The notes under the pieces are model-generated. The model made no database searches. It worked only from the letters and a program-made list of their open reading frames with translations, and had not been told where the DNA came from. A DNA stretch of 64,000 nt from Buchnera aphidicola (Drepanosiphum platanoidis) (GTDB lineage: Bacteria > Pseudomonadota > Gammaproteobacteria > Enterobacterales > Enterobacteriaceae): assembly GCF_964020165.1 (NCBI RefSeq), contig NZ_OZ026537.1, forward strand, positions 372,001 to 436,000, written 5' to 3'. The position numbers and the translations under genes were made by a program. Of this stretch, positions 57,781-64,000 are shown piece by piece (the stretch's first letter is position 1; every line of letters begins with the position of its first letter).

Positions 57781-60447
57781 ATGTCTAAAGATAAATATAA
57801 AAAAAATGATTTAGATTTAGAAACAAAAGAATGGTTAGAATCTATTAGATTAGTAATTAAAAAAGATGGACTAAAAAGAGCTAATTTTTTAATAAATTTT
57901 ATTTTAAAAAAATTTAAGCTGTTAAAAATAAAAAATTTTAAAAATTTTTTAATAAGTGATTATATTAATACTATTTCTGCAGATAAAGAAGTAGAATATC
58001 CAGGAAATATTGAAATAGAAGAAAAAATTTGTTCTGCTGTACGTTGGAATGCTTTAATGATGGTTTTAAAAGCTTCTCAAAAAAATTTAGAATTAGGGGG
58101 TCATTTATCCTCTTTTCAGTCCTCAGCAAATATATATGAAGTTTTTTTTAATCATTTTTTTAAAACAAATGATTCTCATGAAAAAAGAGATATTATTTAT
58201 TTTCAAGGGCATATTGCTCCAGGTATTTATTCTAGAGCTTTTTTAGAGGGAAGAATTTCTGAAGAACAATTAGATAATTTTCGTCAAGAAATTCATGGAA
58301 AAGGTTTACCTTCTTACCCTCATCCAAAACTTATGCCAAATTTCTGGCAATTTCCCACAGTTTCTATGGGATTAAGTTCAGTTTGTTCGATTTATCAAGC
58401 AAAATTTTTAAAATATTTAAATAATAGAAAGTTATTAAATACTACTCTTCAGAAAGTTTATGTATTTTTAGGTGATGGAGAAATGGATGAACCAGAATCT
58501 AAAGGTTCATTAAGTATTGCTTCTAGAGAAAAATTAGACAATTTAGTTTTTATTATAAATTGCAATCTTCAAAGATTAGATGGTCCAGTTTTAGGAAATG
58601 GAAAAATTATAAATGAATTAGAAAGTGTTTTTAAAGGTTATGGTTGGGAAGTAATAAAAGTAATTTGGGGCCAAGGATGGGATAATTTGCTTAAAAAAGA
58701 TTGTAATAATAAGTTAATAAAATTAATGAATGAAACTATAGATGGAGATTATCAAACTCTCAGATCTAAAAATGGTAAATATATTAGAAAAAATTTTTTT
58801 AATCGTTATAAAGAAACAAAAAAATTAGTTAAAAATATGACTGATGAAGAGATTTGGAGCTTAGAAAGAGGAGGTCATGATTATAAAAAAATATTTAATG
58901 CTCTTAAAAAATCTGAATCTGTTAAAAATAAACCTACTGTAATTTTGTTTCATACTGTAAAAGGTTATGGGATGGGAAAAATTGCAGAAAGTAAAAATGT
59001 TGCTCATCAAATAAAAAAGATAAATTTTTCGGATATAAAATATATACGAGATAAATTTAAAATACCTATAAAAGATGCAAATTTAAAAAATTTACCATAT
59101 TTTTCTTTTAAAAAAAAATCTAAAGAATATAAATATCTTCATAATAAAAGAAAAATTTTAGGAGGTTATGTTCCTACAAGATCAAGTAGTTTTGATATAG
59201 ATTTAAAAATTCCAATATTAAATGATTTTAAATCTTTATTACAATTTTCTAAGAAAAAAATTTCTACTACTATAGCTTTTATTAGAATATTAAATATTTT
59301 ATTAAATTTTATTGGTTTAAAAGAACGTATTGTTCCAATAATTGTAGATGAAGCTAGAACATTTGGAATGGAAGGTTTATTTAGAAAGTCTGGTATTTAT
59401 AATTCATTAGGTCAAAAATATATTCCTCAAGATTTAGATCAATTTTTTTTTTATAAAGAAGATAAAAAAGGTCAAATTTTACAAGAAGGTATTAATGAAT
59501 TAGGAGCTTCAGCTTCATGGTTAGCAGCAGCAACTTCTTATAGTACAAATAATTTTCCTATGATACCTTTTTATATTTATTATTCAATATTTGGATTTCA
59601 GAGAACAGGAGATTTATTTTGGGCAGCTGGGGATCAACAAGCTCGAGGATTTCTAATTGGAGGAACTTCGGGTCGTACAACTTTAAATGGAGAAGGATTA
59701 CAACATCAAGACGGTCATAGTCATATATATTCTTTAACAATTCCTAACTGTATTTCTTATAATCCAGCTTATACATATGAATTAGCAGTAATTATTCAAA
59801 ATGGATTATTTAGAATGTATGGCAAAAATCAAGAAAATATATATTATTATATTACAATATGCAATGAAAATTATAAAATGCCAAAATTTTTAGATTCTTT
59901 TAAAGAAGGAATTTGTAAAGGAATTTATAAAATAGATAGTATTTCAGGGTTTAAAATAAACGTTCAATTATTAGGATCAGGATCTATTTTGAGAATAGTT
60001 AGAAAATCTGCTAAAATTTTAAAAAAATATTGTAATATAGGATCAGATGTATACAGTGTTACCTCTTTTACTGAGTTAGCTCGAAATGGTCAAGATTGCA
60101 TACGATGGAATACATTAAATCCTTTAAAAAAGAATAAAGTTCCTTATGTTCAAAAGATCATGAATAAAAATCCAGCTATTGCTGTTACTGATTACATGAA
60201 AATATATGCAGATCAAATCAGAGGATATGTTCCATCAGTTTCATATACTGTTTTAGGGACAGATGGATATGGACGTTCTGATAGTAGAAAAAATTTACGA
60301 AAATATTTTGAAATTGATGAATATTATATAGTAATTACTGCATTAAATTCACTTGCTAAAATTGGAAGAATTAGTTATTCAGTAGTTTACAATTTTATTA
60401 AAAAATTTAAAATTAATTGTAATAAAATTAACCCAAGATTAGCTTAA
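57781..60447 (+). CDS. aceE: Pyruvate dehydrogenase E1 component
   Basis: AceE decarboxylates pyruvate with thiamine diphosphate and passes the acetyl group to the AceF lipoyl arm. The homodimeric-type protein is 888 residues, against 887 in E. coli. The cofactor motif is GDGEMDEPESKG through NCNLQRLDGP. GGHLSSFQSSANIYEV, HTVKGYGMG and GRTTLNGEGLQHQDGHSH are conserved. The ATG start has AAGGA upstream. It heads the aceE-aceF-lpd operon. pdhR, the usual upstream regulator in E. coli, is not present in the 195-base gap after secA. Confidence 0.98.
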   Translation: MSKDKYKKNDLDLETKEWLESIRLVIKKDGLKRANFLINFILKKFKLLKIKNFKNFLISDYINTISADKEVEYPGNIEIEEKICSAVRWNALMMVLKASQKNLELGGHLSSFQSSANIYEVFFNHFFKTNDSHEKRDIIYFQGHIAPGIYSRAFLEGRISEEQLDNFRQEIHGKGLPSYPHPKLMPNFWQFPTVSMGLSSVCSIYQAKFLKYLNNRKLLNTTLQKVYVFLGDGEMDEPESKGSLSIASREKLDNLVFIINCNLQRLDGPVLGNGKIINELESVFKGYGWEVIKVIWGQGWDNLLKKDCNNKLIKLMNETIDGDYQTLRSKNGKYIRKNFFNRYKETKKLVKNMTDEEIWSLERGGHDYKKIFNALKKSESVKNKPTVILFHTVKGYGMGKIAESKNVAHQIKKINFSDIKYIRDKFKIPIKDANLKNLPYFSFKKKSKEYKYLHNKRKILGGYVPTRSSSFDIDLKIPILNDFKSLLQFSKKKISTTIAFIRILNILLNFIGLKERIVPIIVDEARTFGMEGLFRKSGIYNSLGQKYIPQDLDQFFFYKEDKKGQILQEGINELGASASWLAAATSYSTNNFPMIPFYIYYSIFGFQRTGDLFWAAGDQQARGFLIGGTSGRTTLNGEGLQHQDGHSHIYSLTIPNCISYNPAYTYELAVIIQNGLFRMYGKNQENIYYYITICNENYKMPKFLDSFKEGICKGIYKIDSISGFKINVQLLGSGSILRIVRKSAKILKKYCNIGSDVYSVTSFTELARNGQDCIRWNTLNPLKKNKVPYVQKIMNKNPAIAVTDYMKIYADQIRGYVPSVSYTVLGTDGYGRSDSRKNLRKYFEIDEYYIVITALNSLAKIGRISYSVVYNFIKKFKINCNKINPRLA

Positions 60448-60457
60448 AAGAGGTTCA

Positions 60458-61711
60458 ATGAAGTTTAAAATTAAAGTCCCAGATATCGGAGAAGATTTAT
60501 TAGAAATAGTGGAAATTTTAGTAAAAGAAAATGATTTTATTGAAAAAAATCAACCAATAATTATTATTGAAGGACAAAAAGCTTCTATGGAAATTCCTTC
60601 TACTCAAACAGGTAAAATAAATAAAATATTTGTAAAAATAGGAGATAAAGTAACTACTAATTCTAATATTTTAAGTTTAAAAAAAGAAAAAAAAGTTAAA
60701 GTTGATAATAAAGATTTAAAAGATTCTAAAGAGATTATTTCAAAAAATATAAAAATTAATTCTACAAAAAAAATTAAAAAAAATATTTTTAATAATTCTT
60801 CTTTTATGTATGCATCTCCTGTTGTAAAAAGAATATCTAGAGAAAATTTTATAAATTTAAAAGAAGTAACAGGTTCCGGTAAAAATAATAGAATTATAGT
60901 AGAAGATATTTTAAAATTAATAACAAAAAAAAAATTAAACTTTTCAAATTATAAATATTTAAAATCTTCAATTAAAAATTTTTATGTGAATAAAAAAAAA
61001 ATTATTTTAAAAGAAAAAGTTAAAAATTCTATTGTTTTAAGTAATATACAAAAATTTTCTAACAAAAAATTTATAAAAAGTTGGAATACAGTTCCTCATA
61101 TTACTCAATTTTATGAAGTTGATATTACTGATTTAGAAAATTTTAGAAAAAATTATAATTTTAATTGTAAAAATAAAAATTTTAAAATTTCTTTATTAAC
61201 TTTTTTAATTTTAGCGGTTTCAAAATCTTTATCTAAATATCCTAAATTTAATAGTTGCTTATCTAAAGATCAAAGTGAAATTATTTTAAATAAAAAAATT
61301 AATATAGGAATAGCTGTAAATACTGAATTAGGAATATTAGTGCCAGTTTTAAAATCTTTAAAAAAAAAAAAGATTTTAGAAATTTCTGAAAATTTAAAAA
61401 TATTAATTAAAAAAGTTCGAACTAAAACAATTACTACCTCAGAAATGAGTCATGGAACTTTTACGATTTCAAATTTAGGAAATTTTAAAAGTAGTTTTTT
61501 TACTCCTATTATTAATATTCCAGAAGTATCAATTTTAGGAATTTCTACTTCCATTGTAAAACCTTTATGGAATAAAAAAAAGTTTTTGCCTAGATTAGTA
61601 TTACCATTATCTTTATCCTATGATCATAGAGTAATTAATGGAGTAGATGGATCTTTGTTTATGAAATATTTAGGTAAATGTTTAAATAAATTTTATAAAA
61701 TTTTATTTTAA
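60458..61711 (+). CDS. aceF: Pyruvate dehydrogenase E2 (dihydrolipoyl acetyltransferase), single lipoyl domain
   Basis: AceF carries acetyl groups on lipoyllysine and transfers them to CoA. Here it has one lipoyl domain (residues 1-75, Lys41 in EGQKASMEIPS), a peripheral-subunit-binding domain (about 117-155, YASPVVKRISRENF) and the catalytic domain with SYDHRVINGVDG (His390, Asn394). At 417 residues it is much shorter than E. coli AceF (630), which has three lipoyl domains. One domain is enough for catalysis in E. coli constructs, and a short form is also usual in Buchnera. The ATG start is 10 bases after aceE with AGAGG in between. Confidence 0.97.
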   Translation: MKFKIKVPDIGEDLLEIVEILVKENDFIEKNQPIIIIEGQKASMEIPSTQTGKINKIFVKIGDKVTTNSNILSLKKEKKVKVDNKDLKDSKEIISKNIKINSTKKIKKNIFNNSSFMYASPVVKRISRENFINLKEVTGSGKNNRIIVEDILKLITKKKLNFSNYKYLKSSIKNFYVNKKKIILKEKVKNSIVLSNIQKFSNKKFIKSWNTVPHITQFYEVDITDLENFRKNYNFNCKNKNFKISLLTFLILAVSKSLSKYPKFNSCLSKDQSEIILNKKINIGIAVNTELGILVPVLKSLKKKKILEISENLKILIKKVRTKTITTSEMSHGTFTISNLGNFKSSFFTPIINIPEVSILGISTSIVKPLWNKKKFLPRLVLPLSLSYDHRVINGVDGSLFMKYLGKCLNKFYKILF

Positions 61712-61851
61712 TAAATGTAAATTTATAAAAATTTATTAAAATTTATTACTGTAATTTTATTTTTAAAGTTAATAAATTTATTTTTTAAATTATTATTTTA
61801 ATATAATTTTTTAATTTTTTTAATATTTAATCTATAATAAAAAGAGAAAAT

Positions 61852-63261
61852 ATGCACAAAAATTTAAAAACTAATTTAGTAGTAATAGGTGGAGGGCCAG
61901 CTGGTTATTCTGCAGCGTTTAGAGCCTCTGATTTAGGTTTAAAAACAATTATTATTGAAAAAAATAATTTTTTAGGAGGTGTATGTTTACATAAAGGATG
62001 TATTCCTTCAAAAGCATTACTTCATATAGCAAAAGTTTTAAGAGAATTTAGAGATTTTTCTAAATTAGGAATTTTTAAAGAAAAAAAATTTATTGATATA
62101 AAAAAAATAGTTTTATGGAAAAATAATTTAATTGAAAAAATGTCTTTAGGGTTAAAAAGTTTATCAGATATAAGAGGAATTAAAGTTATTATAGGTAATG
62201 CAAGTTTTTTTGATAAGAATACATTGTATGTTGTGAGTCCTGATAAAAAAGTTTTTTATATTAAATTTGATAGTTCAATTATTGCCACTGGATCAAGACC
62301 CAATCAATTTCCTTTAGTTTCTAAAAAAAACAATAATATTTGGAATTCTACAGATGCCTTAAAACTTTCTAAAATTCCAAAAAAATTATTGATTGTAGGA
62401 GGTGGAGTTATTGGTTTAGAAATGGCCACAATATATCAATCTTTTGGTTCAAAAGTTGATATTATTGAAAATTCTTCTAGACTTTTACCATCAGTAGATT
62501 CAGACATTAGTAAATTATACTTTAGTTTTATAAAAAACAAATTTAATATTTATTTAAGTTCTTTTATAAAAAATATTCAAGTAATAAAGAAAGGAATTAA
62601 AGTTCTAATTAAAGACGATTTTAAATGTATAAAAAAAGTTTATGATACAGTCTTATTATCTATTGGAAGAAGACCAAATATTGAAGGTTTAAATTTAGAA
62701 AAAATAGGAATAAATTTTAAAAATGGATTTATTAAAGTTGATAAACAATGTAAAACTAATGTAAGCAATATTTATGCTATTGGTGATGTTTCGGGACCTC
62801 CTATGTTAGCTCACAAAGGATCTTATGAAGCTCATATTGCAGCAGAAGTAATTTCTGGTAAAAATCATTATTTTGATACGTCAATTATTCCTATGGTAGC
62901 TTATACTGACCCCGAAATTGCTTGGGTAGGAATGACAGAAAAAATGGCAATTAAAAATAATATTAATTATGAAACTGCTTCTTTTCCATGGTCTGCTTCT
63001 GGAAGAGCATTAGTTACTCATAGTTCATCTGGAATTACAAAATTAATATTTGATAAGAATACAAACAAAATTATTGGCGGATTAATTATTGGATCTAATG
63101 CAGGAGAACTGTTAGGAGAAATTTCTTTAGCTATAGAAATGGGATGTCATGTCGCAGATATTTCTTTAACTATACATGCTCATCCAACTTTATATGAATC
63201 TATTAGTGCTTCTTCAAAAATTTTTGAACGTACTATTACTGATTTAATTAATAAAAAATAA
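61852..63261 (+). CDS. lpd: Dihydrolipoyl dehydrogenase (E3)
   Basis: Lpd reoxidises dihydrolipoamide with FAD and NAD+ for the pyruvate dehydrogenase (and 2-oxoglutarate dehydrogenase) complex. The 469 residues (E. coli 474) have the FAD loop VVIGGGPAGYSAAFRASDLG, the redox disulfide GGVCLHKGCIPSKALL, the NAD loop LLIVGGGVIGLEMAT, and the catalytic His/Glu in IHAHPTLYESIS. FAD-contacting IYAIGDVSGPPMLAHKG is also intact. The ATG start follows AAGAGA. It is separated from aceF by 140 bases and followed by a hairpin. Confidence 0.98.
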   Translation: MHKNLKTNLVVIGGGPAGYSAAFRASDLGLKTIIIEKNNFLGGVCLHKGCIPSKALLHIAKVLREFRDFSKLGIFKEKKFIDIKKIVLWKNNLIEKMSLGLKSLSDIRGIKVIIGNASFFDKNTLYVVSPDKKVFYIKFDSSIIATGSRPNQFPLVSKKNNNIWNSTDALKLSKIPKKLLIVGGGVIGLEMATIYQSFGSKVDIIENSSRLLPSVDSDISKLYFSFIKNKFNIYLSSFIKNIQVIKKGIKVLIKDDFKCIKKVYDTVLLSIGRRPNIEGLNLEKIGINFKNGFIKVDKQCKTNVSNIYAIGDVSGPPMLAHKGSYEAHIAAEVISGKNHYFDTSIIPMVAYTDPEIAWVGMTEKMAIKNNINYETASFPWSASGRALVTHSSSGITKLIFDKNTNKIIGGLIIGSNAGELLGEISLAIEMGCHVADISLTIHAHPTLYESISASSKIFERTITDLINKK

Positions 63262-63594
63262 TTATTATATTAATAATTTTTTGATGTTATGAGTACATTT
63301 TACATAACATCAAAAAAATTTTTAATTTTAAAACAATTTAATTATTTTTTATATTATAAAATTATATAAAAAGATTATTTCATCCATTATTATTCATATT
63401 TTTTTAAAATTATTATTTAATATGTAAGAAAATAATTTTTTGGTTATTATAATTATTTATATATTAAACATATAATAATTAATTAAAATTTTTATTTTTT
63501 TAATTTTTTTTTAATTAAAAATATTTTTTAATTTTTGTTTAAACATTTTATTAATTAAAATTCTTATAATATAAATAAAATTTTTATAGTTGTT
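63262..63594. other. Gene-free region between convergent lpd and erpA
   Basis: These 333 bases lie between two gene ends. The first 60 contain the terminator hairpin at 63277-63317. The rest is A/T-rich DNA without a reading frame or other signal. Confidence 0.6.
63277..63317 (+). terminator. Terminator of the aceE-aceF-lpd operon
   Basis: Perfect 15-bp arms (63277-63291 and 63303-63317), with core TGATGTTATG, surround an 11-base loop. They begin 16 bases after the lpd stop. The stem is followed by AATTTTTAATTTT on the plus strand, so a U-tract is available, and the structure is symmetrical enough to also stop erpA transcripts from the other side. Confidence 0.75.
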
Positions 63595-63939
63595 TTAAAT
63601 ATTAAAAGAATTACCACAGCTACATGTAGATGTTGCGTTAGGATTTTTAATAATAAATTTGGATTCATTTAAATTTTCTATAAAATCTATTTTCCCTCCA
63701 ATTAAATATTCTATACTTAAAGAATCAATAATAATATTTATTTCATCTTGTTGTATTAAAATATCTTTTTTTTTTTTTTTTAGTTCAAATGTAAAATTGT
63801 ATTGAAATCCATTGCAACCTCCACTTTTAATATTAATTCTGAATTTAATATTTGGATTTTTTTTATATGTAGAAATTTTTTTAATTTTACTTACAGCAAG
63901 TTGAGTTAATGTAAATGGATTAATAAAATTTTTTTTCAT
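63595..63939 (-). CDS. erpA: Iron-sulfur cluster insertion protein ErpA
   Basis: ErpA is an A-type carrier that delivers Fe-S clusters to apo-proteins, including isoprenoid-synthesis and respiratory enzymes. The 114 residues equal the E. coli length. The three cluster cysteines are Cys42 in SGGCNGFQYNF and Cys106/Cys108 in STCSCGNSF. The middle SLSIEYLIGGKIDF matches SLQYLVGGSVDY. A 16-base poly(A) run encodes five lysines near residue 55. The ATG start is preceded by AAGGTTT. Confidence 0.97.
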   Translation of the reverse strand: MKKNFINPFTLTQLAVSKIKKISTYKKNPNIKFRINIKSGGCNGFQYNFTFELKKKKKDILIQQDEINIIIDSLSIEYLIGGKIDFIENLNESKFIIKNPNATSTCSCGNSFNI

Positions 63940-64000
63940 ATATTAAACCTTAAACTTTTTTAATATGCCTATAATATAGTTTTAATTTAACAGTTTATAA

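Noticed and set aside
61670..61690. Asn in place of Asp in the AceF catalytic HxxxDG motif as a sign of inactivation (the motif lies just upstream, near 61620-61655)
   Set aside because: Asn at this position is found in many pyruvate dehydrogenase E2 enzymes, so it does not indicate loss of function.
1..64000. CRISPR arrays, insertion sequences, prophage, toxin-antitoxin or defence genes
   Set aside because: No regularly spaced repeats, transposase, integrase or defence domains were seen on either strand; every sizeable frame is explained by a conserved housekeeping gene.

Overview
The window is a piece of an extremely A+T-rich, reduced gammaproteobacterial genome. The proteins are close, collinear relatives of Escherichia coli proteins: fused NuoCD, ThrA as a bifunctional aspartokinase-homoserine dehydrogenase, a CGFS glutaredoxin, and a one-piece tmRNA with an ALAA-ending tag. 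Lysine, isoleucine, asparagine and phenylalanine are strongly inflated. The content and order (surA-rsmA, carBA-dapB, ileS, rpsT, dnaJK, nuoA-N, prs, prfA-prmC, ackA-pta, gyrA, ahpC, grpE, ssrA, grxD, rnt, pth-ychF, thrCBA, truA, secA, aceEF-lpd, erpA) fit Buchnera aphidicola, the primary endosymbiont of aphids. Neighbours found in E. coli and in less reduced Buchnera are absent (apaH/folA by rsmA, lspA/ispH by ileS, ribF by rpsT, hemA/ispE/lolB between prs and prfA). That suggests a more reduced lineage, but I cannot name the strain.

Layout. 1-1687: end of surA and rsmA. 1834-10235 (minus strand): carB, carA, dapB, ileS, for carbamoyl phosphate, lysine precursor and tRNA charging. 10563-14195: rpsT, then dnaK-dnaJ on the minus strand with a recognisable sigma-32 promoter, a GC-rich intercistronic hairpin and an end-of-operon terminator. 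14933-29957: the complete 13-gene respiratory complex I operon. 30106-31192: two small membrane proteins (cvpA, yqhA). 31364-34551: prs, prfA, prmC. 34638-38059: ackA-pta. 38433-43106: gyrA, a DUF2076 protein with a very acidic tail, and a 2-Cys peroxiredoxin. 43543-48771: a highly diverged grpE, tmRNA, grxD, rnt, pth, ychF. 48957-53639: the thrABC operon on the minus strand. 54015-63939: truA, secA, the pyruvate dehydrogenase operon, erpA.

Together the genes describe an aerobic nutritional symbiont. Pyruvate dehydrogenase feeds acetyl-CoA to AckA-Pta and NADH to complex I. CarAB, DapB and ThrABC supply arginine/pyrimidine, lysine and threonine routes. DnaK-DnaJ-GrpE, SecA and SurA handle protein folding and export. 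Intergenic DNA is almost pure A/T, so the few islands with G or C stand out as functional: the dnaK promoter, the dnaK-dnaJ hairpin, several terminator-like hairpins between convergent genes, and tmRNA.

I found no mobile element, prophage, CRISPR array, plasmid feature, ordinary tRNA or rRNA, and no obviously new multi-gene system. The observations worth following are small: a lysine-rich GrpE, a probable AUU start in pta, eroded threonine-sensing domains in ThrA, long in-frame poly(A) tracts in essential genes, a tmRNA without encoded CCA, and the RNA structures around dnaK-dnaJ and downstream of thrC.
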